A stretch of 64,000 nucleotides of DNA from Rhodovastum sp963804495 (GTDB lineage Bacteria; Pseudomonadota; Alphaproteobacteria; Acetobacterales; Acetobacteraceae). Below, piece after piece: positions 55,507 through 64,000 of the stretch. Position 1 is the stretch's first letter. Every line of letters begins with the position of its first letter. The DNA lies in contig CAWDQN010000015.1 of the NCBI GenBank assembly GCA_963804495.1, forward strand, positions 117,373 through 181,372, given 5' to 3'. The position numbers were made by a program, and so were the translations under genes. Under the pieces are notes generated by a model, which had not been told where the DNA came from, did no database searches, and saw nothing but the letters and a program-made list of their open reading frames with translations.

Positions 55507-56936
55507 CCTTCGTGTCCGGGCTCGGGATCGAGTTCGCCCAGGCCGTAGCGGCGCAACTTCGAATACAGGCTCTGCCGGCTGAGGCCGAGCATTTCGGCGG
55601 CCGAGGCGCGGTTGTCGTTGGTCAGTTCCAGCGCCGCTTCGATGCACAACCGCTCGATAACATCGGTGGTCTCGCGCACCAGGTCCTTCAGCGCGACGCG
55701 GCCGACCAGCTCGGTCAGCTGCTCGACCGAGCGGGGCAGGTCGCGGCCGGCACGGACATCGGACAGGCGCCGGCCGACATTGCGGATAGCGAAGCCGAAA
55801 CACGGCGCCTCGCCGTTCATCACCACGACCGCCGAGATCTCAACGTCGGTGGTGGCGCCGTACTCGCTGCGCAACGTGGTGGCGAACAGGCGCACCGACC
55901 CGCGCTGACGCAGATTGGCGATCAACACGTCCATCTCGACGCCCGGCCGGCCGACCCAACGCTCCAGCGCTTCGCCGCAGGCCTGTTCCTCGGTGGCGAG
56001 CTGGGCCATGTCAAGGAAAGCGGCGTTAGCGGCAAGGATGCGTCCGTCGGCGCCGGTCACCACGAACCCGTCGGGGCCGTTCTCGACCAGCTTGAGAAGC
56101 TTCGATTTGAGGCGCGGCAGCTCGGCCGGCTCGGCCCCGATCGCGCCCGGCTGGGTGCCGGCCAGGCGGACCAGCAACAGGGCGGTGCTTTCCTGGCGGA
56201 ACAGCGAGGCAAAGACCCGCACCTCGCGGGGCGGTTCGCCGACGCGGGCGCGCACATCGTCGACCCGGCCGGAGGTGCGCACGCCGGCCAGCAGGTCGCG
56301 CAGGATCTGTCCGTCCGCGGGGTCGAATACCTCAGGGAAGATCCGACCGACCAGGCGCCGCCCGGTCTCGCCGAACAACTGTCGGGCGGCCGGATTGGCC
56401 TCGGTGATCTTGTGGGTGAAGGCGTCGAGCACCAGCACCGGCTCGGCCGACATTTCGAACAGCAGCCGGTAGCGCATTTCGACATGGCGCAGCCGCGCGT
56501 AGTCGCGCTCGACCGATTGCTGCGCGTCCACCAAGCGCTGTTGCAAGGCGGAGATCGCGCGCAGGTCGCGGCCAAAGACCACCACCGGCCGGCCGGTGCC
56601 CGCCCGCATGGCGGAATACAGCACCGGCACGCCTTCACCGCCCGGCAAGGCCTGGTTGATGTGGCGCCAGCGCGGCGCGGCACCGGCGGCGGCATCATGC
56701 AGCAGACTGTCCACCTTGGGCCGGCTCTCCGGTGTCACCGTGTCGGCCCAGCGCTTGCCGGACCAGCTTCTGCTGCCTTCGAGTTCGCGGGCAAGGTCGT
56801 CGCTCTGGAACGAGATGTCACGGATCACGCCCTCGGCGTCCAGGATCAAGGCCACATCCGCGGCCGCGGTGATCAATGCCGCGGCCGAGTCGGCATCCAG
56901 GTTTCCGAGCGTTCGTCTTGGAGCTTTGAACACCAT
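55503..56936 (-). CDS. ppsR: transcriptional repressor PpsR/CrtJ
   Basis: 477 residues: PAS-type domains (for example ALILDAEGVIRDISFQSDDL and VLDAFTHKITEANPAARQLF) and a C-terminal Fis-type helix-turn-helix (ASAAEMLGLSRQSLYSKLRR). A Cys is kept just before the helix (ERLCIEAALELTNDNRA), matching the redox-sensitive Cys424 of PpsR. Another Cys in the middle region (EQACGEALERW) does not obviously match Cys251. It represses bch, crt and antenna genes under aerobic conditions at TGT-N12-ACA sites. It is followed by bchG-bch2-bchP and preceded by the ppaA gene on the same strand. Confidence 0.94.
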   Translation of the reverse strand: MVFKAPRRTLGNLDADSAAALITAAADVALILDAEGVIRDISFQSDDLARELEGSRSWSGKRWADTVTPESRPKVDSLLHDAAAGAAPRWRHINQALPGGEGVPVLYSAMRAGTGRPVVVFGRDLRAISALQQRLVDAQQSVERDYARLRHVEMRYRLLFEMSAEPVLVLDAFTHKITEANPAARQLFGETGRRLVGRIFPEVFDPADGQILRDLLAGVRTSGRVDDVRARVGEPPREVRVFASLFRQESTALLLVRLAGTQPGAIGAEPAELPRLKSKLLKLVENGPDGFVVTGADGRILAANAAFLDMAQLATEEQACGEALERWVGRPGVEMDVLIANLRQRGSVRLFATTLRSEYGATTDVEISAVVVMNGEAPCFGFAIRNVGRRLSDVRAGRDLPRSVEQLTELVGRVALKDLVRETTDVIERLCIEAALELTNDNRASAAEMLGLSRQSLYSKLRRYGLGELDPEPGHEG

Positions 56937-57013
56937 TACGAATGACCCGGTCTTTGACAGTTGGTGGCGTATTTCCCCCGAACGAACCCTCCCAGTGTGC
57001 GGTCTCTTTTCTG

Positions 57014-57931
57014 CTAATCGCTGGTCGCGCGCAGGGCGACCAGGCTCTGGGCCTGAAGGGTGGCCTGGCGGGCGTCGACCGCGGTGGCGTCCGCCCCCAC
57101 CATGACCACAAGCTCCGGCCGCTCAAGGAAAACCTGGCCGCCGACCAGGATGCCGACCGCGGGATTGCGCGAGGCGCGACGGACCCTCCGTATATTGGTT
57201 GCGAGCGCTTCCAGCCGGCTCGGGCTGCTCAGCGAAAAGCCGACCACCGAGAACCACTCGTTGCGGACGATGCCGACCAGATCGTTGCTCGATGCCAGCG
57301 GTTCGCTCCACACCGTCCAGCCGGCGCGGCGGAACATGGACGCGACCATGGCCAAACCGAAGGTGTGCTGCTCGCCCGGCACCGGCACCAGCAGGATGCG
57401 GCGGTCGTTTTCCCGCCGGACCAGCGGATCGGGCAAGTCGTTGCCGGTTTCACGCAGCAGCTGGTGCAGGCACCACACCCCCATGGTGACCTGCGTGAAG
57501 TCGCACAGGTCTTCATTCCACATCTCCCCCAGGCGGCGGGCGGCGGGGGCAAGCAAATCGAGGTAAAGGGTTTCCAGCGCGGTGCCACGCGCCAGCACCG
57601 CAGCGACGAAGGCGAGGGCGGCGGCGGGATCGTTGGCGATCGCCAGACGCGCCAGCTCGCCGACTTCCTCGGGTGCGACCGGCACGCTACCGGGCGGCGG
57701 CTGCACCGGATGCGCGGGTGCGGCGCTGCGTGCCAGCACCAGCCGCGGCACGATTTCCTGCTCGATCGTCTGGGTGAGCAGGCTGAGACGCTGCCGGGGC
57801 CAATCGCAGCGGGCAACGTTGCGGCATTTGACGCTGGAGCTGCCGCATTGCGGCGGCGCCCAGCCTCTTCCCGCCCAGCCCTTCGCTGCACGGCCATCGC
57901 TGGCGGTGTCCCGGTGTGTCAAGGCAACCAT
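57014..57931 (-). CDS. ppaA: cobalamin-binding photosystem regulator PpaA/AerR
   Basis: About 305 residues from ATG 57931 with a GGAG site 8 bases before; a TTG at 57952 could add seven residues. The B12-binding core reads LLVPVPGEQHTFGLAMVASM, with the His characteristic of AerR, followed by the WTVWSEPLASSNDLVGIV region. The N-terminal helical half resembles MerR-linked corrinoid sensors (LGEMWNEDLCDFTQVTMGVW). AerR/PpaA antagonises PpsR in light. The gene lies upstream of ppsR, the standard order, and diverges from bchF. Confidence 0.9.
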   Translation of the reverse strand: MVALTHRDTASDGRAAKGWAGRGWAPPQCGSSSVKCRNVARCDWPRQRLSLLTQTIEQEIVPRLVLARSAAPAHPVQPPPGSVPVAPEEVGELARLAIANDPAAALAFVAAVLARGTALETLYLDLLAPAARRLGEMWNEDLCDFTQVTMGVWCLHQLLRETGNDLPDPLVRRENDRRILLVPVPGEQHTFGLAMVASMFRRAGWTVWSEPLASSNDLVGIVRNEWFSVVGFSLSSPSRLEALATNIRRVRRASRNPAVGILVGGQVFLERPELVVMVGADATAVDARQATLQAQSLVALRATSD

Positions 57932-57969
57932 CCCTTGGTCTCCACAGTTCAATCCGGCTGGGACGAAAA

Positions 57970-58193
57970 TGTCAAGCTAGGTTGACGTTCCGTGTCCTTG
58001 ACACTCAGGGGGGTGGCGATCTAGCCTGACCGTTGTGGCCACCACGCACGAGGAACAGGGCGGAATGGATCACCGTCGCACTCGGCTTGCTGGAGATAAG
58101 CGTGTTGTCGACCCGCGGGCGGGCGTTCGATGCGTGATCCGAACGCGGCCGTAGCGGACCCTCAGGCCGGGACCTTGTCAAGCGATGTTTACC
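57970..58193. promoter_or_regulatory. bchF/ppaA divergent control region with PpsR-like sites
   Basis: Two similar 18-mers fit TGT-N12-ACN: TGTCAAGCTAGGTTGACG at 57970-57987 and TGTCAAGCGATGTTTACC at 58176-58193. A short palindrome TGTCCTTGACA lies at 57993-58003. The second site overlaps the bchF start. PpsR normally binds tandem TGT-N12-ACA sites, so autogenous control of this cluster is likely. The exact half-site ACA is not met. Confidence 0.55.
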
Positions 58194-58797
58194 TCTAGTG
58201 TTTTCGACCGGCTGATCGGTACGGTCGACTTCTGCCCGTTCGCTTCGGTGGCCGGGCGCTGCGGCCACGGCCAGCAGCCTTTGTGGAAAGCCAAGGGCGA
58301 ACCACTCTATTCTGAGGAAGAGCGCAAGCGGCGCGACGCAACCGTCTGGACGCTCGTGCAAGGCGTGCTCGCGCCGGTGCAGTTCCTGGTTTTCCTGGTC
58401 AGTCTCGGCCTGGTACTGCGCTTCATGGGCACCGGAGAAGGACTGGCCGCGGCAACAATTTCAATTGTTATCAAGACCTTCGTCCTCTACACCATCATGA
58501 TCACCGGCGCGATCTGGGAGAAGGTCGTCTTCGGCCGCTACCTGTTTGCCCCGGCGTTCTTCTGGGAGGACGTGTTCAGCATGCTGGTGCTGGCGCTGCA
58601 CACGGCCTATCTGGCGGCCATGTTTTCGGGTGCGCCGGTGCGTCAGCAGATCCTCATAGCGCTCGCTGCGTATGCCACCTATGTCGTAAACGCGACCCAG
58701 TTTGTACCTGAAACTACGTGCCGCCCGGCGCGAACGGCCTGTGCCAGGTACCGCCAGTGTAGCCCTGGGATCGTACCGGACTGGATCGTCTCTGTGA
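58185..58797 (+). CDS. bchF: 3-vinyl bacteriochlorophyllide hydratase, probable frameshift near 3' end
   Basis: BchF core: RDATVWTLVQGVLAPVQFLV, then TGAIWEKVVFGRYLFAP and FFWEDVFSMLVLALHTAYLA, membrane-embedded helices. From ATG 58185 there is an N-terminal extension of about 37 residues not expected in the family. After NATQF, near 58697, family-like sequence (YLKLRAARRERPVPG) continues in the next frame to a TGA at 58795-58797. As written, the frame instead runs on into bchN with no stop. Removing one base gives 203 residues. The enzyme adds water to the 3-vinyl group, an early step of bacteriochlorophyll a synthesis. Confidence 0.78.
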
Positions 58798-60086
58798 GCG
58801 GACTTGCCGCCATTCCGCCGGACGGTACTGCCCAGGGTTGCGGTGATGCGCCGGTGCTGCGAGAGCGCGGCCAGCGCGAAGTGTTTTGCGGCCTGACCGG
58901 CATCGTCTGGCTGCACCGGAAAATCCAGGACGCGTTTTTTCTTGTGGTCGGCTCGCGCACCTGCGCGCATCTGATCCAGTCCGCCGCCGGGGTGATGATC
59001 TTCGCCGAGCCGCGCTTCGCCACCGCCATCATGGACGACCGCGACCTCGCGGGGCTGGCCGACGCCAATGACGAGCTCGACCGGGTGGTAACCCGGCTGA
59101 TCGAGCGCCGGCCGGACATCAAGCTGCTGTTCCTGGTGGGCTCGTGCCCGTCCGAGGTCATCAAGCTCGACCTCTCGCGCGCGGCGTCGCGCCTGTCGCA
59201 GCGCTTCGCGCCGTCCGTGCGGGTGCTCAGTTATTCCGGCAGCGGCATCGAGACCACCTTCACCGAGGGCGAGGATGCCTGCCTCGCCTCCCTGGTGCCT
59301 ACCCTGCCGGCGCCGCCGGCCGACGCGGAACCCTCGCTGCTGGTGGTGGGCGCGCTGGCGGAAGTGGTGGAAGACCAGCTCGGCCGTCTGCTGGCGGCGC
59401 TGGGCATCGGCTCGGTGCGCTTCCTGCCGCCCCGGCGGGCGACCGAACTGCCGTCGGTGGGCAAGCAGACCCGGTTCATTCTCGCCCAGCCGTTTCTGGC
59501 CGAAACCACCCGCCTGCTCGAAGGCCGCGGCGCGCGGCGCATCGCCGCGCCGTTCCCGCTCGGGGCGGAGGGCACCACGCTGTGGCTGCGCGCGGTCGCC
59601 GATGCCTGGGGCGTCGATGCCGCGACGCTGCGCAGCGTCACCGCGGTGGGCGAGCAGCGGGCCCGCCAGGCGCTGGCGCGGTCGCGCGAGAAGCTGGCCG
59701 GCAAGCGGGTTTTCTTCTTCCCCGACTCGCAATTGGAAATCCCGTTCGCCCGGTTCCTGAGCCGCGAGCTGGACATGCAGCTGGTCGAGGTCGGCACTCC
59801 CTATCTGCACCGCCAGCTGCTGGCCGAGGAACTGGCGCTGCTGCCCGCCGGCACGGTGCTCAGCGAGGGTCAGCACGTCGACAACCAGCTCGACCGCTGC
59901 CGCGCCGCGCGGCCCGATCTGGTGGTGTGCGGCCTCGGCCTCGCCAACCCGCTGGAGGCGGAAGGCATCACCACGAAATGGTCGATCGAGCTGCTGTTCA
60001 CCCCGATCCAAGGCTACGAGCAGGCCGCCGATCTGGCCGAGCTGTTCGCCCGGCCGCTGGTGCGGCGCGCCCGGTTGCGGGTCTAG
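58794..60086 (+). CDS. bchN: light-independent protochlorophyllide reductase subunit N
   Basis: 430 residues from GTG 58794, which overlaps the bchF stop (GTGA). The conserved block VLRERGQREVFCGLTGIVWL starts near residue 21. Cys32, Cys57 (GSRTCAHL) and Cys118 (VGSCPSEV) are the three cysteine ligands of the [4Fe-4S] cluster shared with BchB. With BchB it reduces ring D of protochlorophyllide in the dark, using electrons from BchL. The frame is continuous with bchF upstream; I chose the GTG on family length. Confidence 0.93.
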   Translation: MSGLAAIPPDGTAQGCGDAPVLRERGQREVFCGLTGIVWLHRKIQDAFFLVVGSRTCAHLIQSAAGVMIFAEPRFATAIMDDRDLAGLADANDELDRVVTRLIERRPDIKLLFLVGSCPSEVIKLDLSRAASRLSQRFAPSVRVLSYSGSGIETTFTEGEDACLASLVPTLPAPPADAEPSLLVVGALAEVVEDQLGRLLAALGIGSVRFLPPRRATELPSVGKQTRFILAQPFLAETTRLLEGRGARRIAAPFPLGAEGTTLWLRAVADAWGVDAATLRSVTAVGEQRARQALARSREKLAGKRVFFFPDSQLEIPFARFLSRELDMQLVEVGTPYLHRQLLAEELALLPAGTVLSEGQHVDNQLDRCRAARPDLVVCGLGLANPLEAEGITTKWSIELLFTPIQGYEQAADLAELFARPLVRRARLRV

Positions 60087-60090
60087 CGCC

Positions 60091-61698
60091 ATGCAGCTCA
60101 CGCTCTGGACCTATGAGGGACCCACCCATGTCGGCGCGATGCGGGTCGCGACGGCGATGGAAGGGCTGCACTACGTGCTGCACGCGCCGCAGGGCGACAC
60201 CTATGCCGACCTGCTGTTCACCATGATCGAACGGCGCAACAAGCGCCCGCCGGTGACCTACACGACATTCCAGGCGCGCGACCTCGGCGGCGACACCGCG
60301 GAGCTTTTCAAGACCGCCGCGCGTGATGCCTATGAACGCTTCCGGCCGCAGGCGATGATCGTCGGCTCCTCCTGCACCGCCGAGCTGATCCAGGACGATC
60401 CGGGCGGGCTGGCCAGGACGCTCGGCCTGCCGGTGCCGGTGGTGCCGCTGGATCTGCCGGCCTATCAGCGCAAGGAGAACTGGGCCGCGGCGGAGACGTT
60501 CTATCAGCTGGTCCGCGCTTTTGCCGGCCCGCATGCGCCGCCGCCGGGCAGCAAGCGGCCGCCCCGGGCGCCGGGGGTGCGGGCGCGCTGCAACCTGCTG
60601 GGCGCGACGGCGCTGGGCTTCCGTCATCGCGATGACGTGCAGGAAATCACGCACCTGCTGGGCCGGCTGGGGGTGGATGTGAACGTGGCCGCCCCGCTGG
60701 GCGCCACGCCCGCCGATCTGGCGCGGCTCGGCAATGCCGATTTCAACGTGGTGCTGTACCCCGAAACCGCCGGCATCGCCGCCACCTGGCTTGCCCGTAT
60801 CTTCGGCCAGCCCAGCGTGAAGGCGGTGCCGATCGGCATCGGCGGCACCTGCGATTTCGTCACCGAGGTGGCGGCGCTGGCCGGGGTGGACCCGGCACCG
60901 ATCCTGGCCGAGGTACCGTCGCGGCTGCCCTGGTACTCGCGCTCGGTGGACAGCACCTACCTGACCGGCAAGCGGGTGTTCATCTTCGCGGACGCGCTGC
61001 ACGCCATCGCGGCGGCCCGGGTGGCCAGCGAGGAGCTCGGGTTCCAGGTGGTCGGCCTGGGCTCCTACAGCCGCGAATTCGCCCGCGACGTGCGCGAGGC
61101 GGCGAAGCGCTACGAGGTCGAGCCGCTGATCACCGACGACTATCTGGAAGTCGAGGAGACCATCGCCGCCGCGCATCCCGAACTGGTGTTGGGCACGCAG
61201 ATGGAACGGCACATCGCCAAGAAGCTCGGCGTGCCCTGCGCGGTGATCTCGGCGCCGGTGCATGTGCAGGATTTCCCGGCGCGCTACGCCCCGCAGATGG
61301 GCTTCGAGGGTGCGAACGTGCTGTTCGACACCTGGGTGCATCCGCTGATGATGGGGTTGGAGGAGCATCTGCTGACGATGTTCCGCGAGGATTTCGAGTT
61401 CCACGACGCCGCCGCGCCGTCGCATCTCGGCGGCGGGCTGGACCGCCGCGAGGAGCAGGTGTCCCCGCCGCCTGCACCGGATATGTCTGAAGCCGCCACG
61501 CCCGCCCTGGTCGCGCCTGCAGCGGCTGCGGGCGGCCCTGCCGTCTGGGCGCCCGAAGCCGAGAAGGAACTGGGCAAAATCCCGTTCTTCGTCCGCGGCA
61601 AGGCCCGCCGCAACACCGAGCGATACGCGCACGACCGCGGCCTGGCGGTCATTACCGTTGAGACGTTGTATGAAGCCAAAGCGCACTTCGCCCGCTGA
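60091..61698 (+). CDS. bchB: light-independent protochlorophyllide reductase subunit B
   Basis: 535 residues. Starts MQLTLWTYEGPTHVGAMRVA; Asp36 in APQGDTYAD is the unusual aspartate ligand of the NB cluster. The position aligned with the nitrogenase cofactor ligand is Tyr (FNVVLYPETAGIAATWL), as expected. A C-terminal domain (LGKIPFFVRGKARRNTERYA) contributes to the active site. It lies 4 bases after bchN, and overlaps the start of bchH by 29 bases. Confidence 0.96.
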   Translation: MQLTLWTYEGPTHVGAMRVATAMEGLHYVLHAPQGDTYADLLFTMIERRNKRPPVTYTTFQARDLGGDTAELFKTAARDAYERFRPQAMIVGSSCTAELIQDDPGGLARTLGLPVPVVPLDLPAYQRKENWAAAETFYQLVRAFAGPHAPPPGSKRPPRAPGVRARCNLLGATALGFRHRDDVQEITHLLGRLGVDVNVAAPLGATPADLARLGNADFNVVLYPETAGIAATWLARIFGQPSVKAVPIGIGGTCDFVTEVAALAGVDPAPILAEVPSRLPWYSRSVDSTYLTGKRVFIFADALHAIAAARVASEELGFQVVGLGSYSREFARDVREAAKRYEVEPLITDDYLEVEETIAAAHPELVLGTQMERHIAKKLGVPCAVISAPVHVQDFPARYAPQMGFEGANVLFDTWVHPLMMGLEEHLLTMFREDFEFHDAAAPSHLGGGLDRREEQVSPPPAPDMSEAATPALVAPAAAAGGPAVWAPEAEKELGKIPFFVRGKARRNTERYAHDRGLAVITVETLYEAKAHFAR

Positions 61699-64000
61699 GA
61701 CGACGCAAATCCGCGTCGTTATCGTGACGATGGACAGCCATCTGTCCAGCGCGGCCGATCGTGCCCGCCTGGCCTTGCGCCGAGACCTGCCCGGGCTCGA
61801 ACTGGTGGTGCACGCCGCCGACGAATGGGCCAACGACGAGCGTGCCCTGGAGGCATGCCGGGCCGACATCGCCCGCGGCGACATCGTCATCGCCTGCATG
61901 CTGTTTCTCGACGACCATATCCGCGCCGTGCTGCCGGCGCTGACGGCGCGGCGCGATCATTGCGACGCCATGGTGTGCTGCCTGTCGGCGGGCGAGGTGG
62001 TGAAGCTGACCCGGCTCGGCCGGTTCACCATGTCCGGCGAGGCGGGCGGGGCGCTCGGGTTCCTCAAGCGGCTGCGCGGCAAGTCCGGCGAAGGCTCGAG
62101 CGGGCAGGGGCAGATGCGGCTGCTGCGGCAGTTGCCAAAGCTGCTGCGCTTTATCCCCGGCACCGCGCAGGACGTCCGGGCCTATTTCCTGGCCCTGCAA
62201 TACTGGCTGGCGGGCTCGGAAGAGAACATCGCCAACATGGTGCGGCTGCTGGTGGACCGTTATGCCGCCGGCCCGCGCCAGGCGCTGCGCGGCAAGCTGC
62301 GGGCGGCGGCGCCGGTCGAATACCCGGACGTCGGCATCTACCATCCGCGCGCCCCCGGCCGCATCGTCGAGGACGCGGCGTTGGTGCCCGGCGACGGCAA
62401 GCGCGGCACGGTGGGCGTGCTGGTGCTGCGCTCCTATGTGCTGGCCGGCAATGCCGACCACTACGACGGCGTCATCGCCGCGCTGGAGGCGAAGGGGCTG
62501 CGGGTGATCCCGGCCTTCGCCAGCGGGCTGGATGCGCGGCCGGCGGTGGAGCGCTTCTTCGTGCGCAACGGCGTGCCGACGGTGGACGCCATGGTCTCGC
62601 TCACCGGGTTCTCGCTGGTCGGTGGCCCCGCCTACAACGACGCGCACGCCGCCGAGGCGCTGCTCGCCATGCTGGACGTGCCCTACATCGCGGCGCATCC
62701 GGTCGAGTTCCAGACGCTGGAGCAATGGGCCGACGATCCGCGCGGCCTGCTGCCGGTGGAAGCCACCATGATGGTGGCGATCCCTGAACTCGACGGCGCG
62801 ATCCTGCCCATGACGTTCGGCGGCCGTTCTTCGGAGTCGTCGGACAAGCGGCATGAAATGGTGGTGCATCCGGAGCGGGCTGCCACGCTGGCCGGGAGGG
62901 TGGCCAAGATGGTGGCGCTGCGCCGGGCCTCGCGCGACGACCGCAAGATCGCGATGGTGATCTTCAACTTCCCGCCCAATGCCGGCACCACCGGTACGGC
63001 GGCGTATCTGTCGGTGTTCGCCTCGCTGCACAACACCCTGCATGCGATGAAGGATGCCGGCTATCAGGTCGAATTGCCGGAGACCGTGGACGCCCTGCGC
63101 GACGCCATCCTGCACGGCAACGCCCAGCGCTACGGCACCCCCGCCAATGTGGCGGTGCGCATCCCCGCGGACGACCATGTGAGCCGCGAGCCGCATCTGG
63201 CCGAGATCGAGCGCACCTGGGGACCGGCGCCGGGGCGGCAGAACACCGATGGCAGCTCGATTTTCGTCCTTGGTGCGCAATTCGGCAACGTGTTCGTCGG
63301 CGTGCAGCCGGGGTTCGGCTACGAGGGCGATCCGATGCGCCTGCTGTTCGAGCGCGGCTTCGCGCCGACGCATGCGTTCAATGCGTTTTATCGCTGGCTG
63401 CGCGAGGATTTCGGCGCCCACGCGGTGCTGCACTTCGGCACCCACGGGGCGCTGGAGTTCATGCCGGGCAAGCAGGCCGGGCTCTCCGGCGCCTGCTGGC
63501 CGGACCGGCTGATCGGCGATCTGCCGAATTTCTATTTGTACGCCTCCAACAACCCGTCCGAGGGCATGCTGGCGAAGCGGCGGGCCGGCGCGGCGCTGAT
63601 CAGCTACCTGACGCCGCCAATCGCGCATGCCGGCCTGTACCGGGGCCTGCTCGACCTCAAGTCCTCGCTCGATCGCTGGCGCGCGCTGGAGCCGGACACC
63701 GATCCGGGGCAGCGGGCGGCGCTGGCGGGGCTGGTGCAGGCGCAGGCGGCGGCGGTGGAGCTGGCCAAGGCCGAGCCGGTGTGGGACGACCCGGACGCGG
63801 AGGCCGAGCGGGTCGGGCGGGCGGTGCTGGAGCTGGAGTACACGCTCATTCCGCACGGTCTGCACGTGATCGGCGAGCCGCCGACTCCGTCGCAGCGCGC
63901 CGAGATGCTGGACGCCGCGGGCGTGACCGAGCCGCAGCGCCGCGCCGCGGTGGATGCGCTGCTGGCGACCGACTACGAGATCCCGGCGGTGCTGCACGCG
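61670..64000 (+). CDS. bchH: magnesium chelatase subunit H (3' end cut by window)
   Basis: The first 777 codons of about 1,200. ATG 61670 gives MKPKRTSPAETTQIRVVIVT, a typical BchH start. Other family blocks are GTVGVLVLRSYVLAGNADHY, MTFGGRSSESSDKRHEMVVH and the conserved HFGTHGALEFMPGKQAGLSG. It inserts Mg into protoporphyrin IX with BchI and BchD, the first step of the pathway. Order bchF-N-B-H matches the usual superoperon, with bchL and bchM expected beyond the window. Confidence 0.96.
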   Translation, partial: MKPKRTSPAETTQIRVVIVTMDSHLSSAADRARLALRRDLPGLELVVHAADEWANDERALEACRADIARGDIVIACMLFLDDHIRAVLPALTARRDHCDAMVCCLSAGEVVKLTRLGRFTMSGEAGGALGFLKRLRGKSGEGSSGQGQMRLLRQLPKLLRFIPGTAQDVRAYFLALQYWLAGSEENIANMVRLLVDRYAAGPRQALRGKLRAAAPVEYPDVGIYHPRAPGRIVEDAALVPGDGKRGTVGVLVLRSYVLAGNADHYDGVIAALEAKGLRVIPAFASGLDARPAVERFFVRNGVPTVDAMVSLTGFSLVGGPAYNDAHAAEALLAMLDVPYIAAHPVEFQTLEQWADDPRGLLPVEATMMVAIPELDGAILPMTFGGRSSESSDKRHEMVVHPERAATLAGRVAKMVALRRASRDDRKIAMVIFNFPPNAGTTGTAAYLSVFASLHNTLHAMKDAGYQVELPETVDALRDAILHGNAQRYGTPANVAVRIPADDHVSREPHLAEIERTWGPAPGRQNTDGSSIFVLGAQFGNVFVGVQPGFGYEGDPMRLLFERGFAPTHAFNAFYRWLREDFGAHAVLHFGTHGALEFMPGKQAGLSGACWPDRLIGDLPNFYLYASNNPSEGMLAKRRAGAALISYLTPPIAHAGLYRGLLDLKSSLDRWRALEPDTDPGQRAALAGLVQAQAAAVELAKAEPVWDDPDAEAERVGRAVLELEYTLIPHGLHVIGEPPTPSQRAEMLDAAGVTEPQRRAAVDALLATDYEIPAVLHA

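Overview
The window looks like a chromosome segment from a GC-rich purple (bacteriochlorophyll-making) alphaproteobacterium. Acetobacteraceae such as Rhodopila relatives fit best, because of a DUF29 gene, AddAB recombination genes, a bchP-bch2-bchG-ppsR-ppaA-bchFNBH order and a family of short GC-rich palindromic intergenic repeats. The family assignment is inference; no rRNA or other phylogenetic marker RNA is present. I saw no tRNA, rRNA, CRISPR array, insertion sequence or prophage.

Layout. 0-11 kb: oxidoreductases, DUF29, tsaE, a frameshifted murU-like gene, addB, addA and trxA. 11-16 kb: a PrmC-like methyltransferase, two periplasmic-binding-type proteins and greB. 16-21.7 kb: a broken glycosyltransferase, dapB, metK, trmB and a GT2-GtrA fusion. 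21.8-32.3 kb: the classic transcription/translation operon rimP-nusA-ylxR-infB-rbfA-(small gene)-truB-rpsO-pnp. 32.4-38.9 kb: a nitronate monooxygenase-like flavoprotein, a CBS protein, an alpha/beta hydrolase, a SulP anion transporter (frameshifted) and a sulfate-binding protein. 39.3-48.4 kb: the most unusual part, an uncharacterised nitrogenase-like gene set consisting of a radical SAM protein, a short MFS permease, NifH-, NifD- and NifK-like proteins, a sulfonate-type binding protein, a nitroreductase, an unknown 124-residue protein and a QueG-like double [4Fe-4S] protein. 48.4-50.8 kb: a polar-amino-acid-type ABC permease plus a binding-protein/permease fusion. 50.9-64 kb: a membrane-anchored tandem cytochrome c and one half of a photosynthesis gene cluster (bchP, bch2/pucC-like, bchG, ppsR, ppaA/aerR, bchF, bchN, bchB and the start of bchH).

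How the parts may work together. The nitrogenase-like cluster has a true NifH-type ATPase (P-loop, Cys98, Cys134, Arg101). Its catalytic pair carries a 3+1 cysteine pattern at the P-cluster position and one cysteine aligned with the FeMo-cofactor ligand. It is neither a dinitrogenase (no second NifD-type cysteine, no nifENB) nor the dark-operative protochlorophyllide reductase, which is encoded separately at 58.8-61.7 kb. The sulfate and sulfonate uptake genes around it suggest a reductive salvage reaction, possibly on an organosulfur compound; that is inference.

Quality note. Five otherwise intact genes (murU-like, sulP, nifD-like, queG-like, bchF) can each be restored by removing one base, always with the same sign, so an assembly artefact is likely. 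Treat them as probably functional until re-sequenced.
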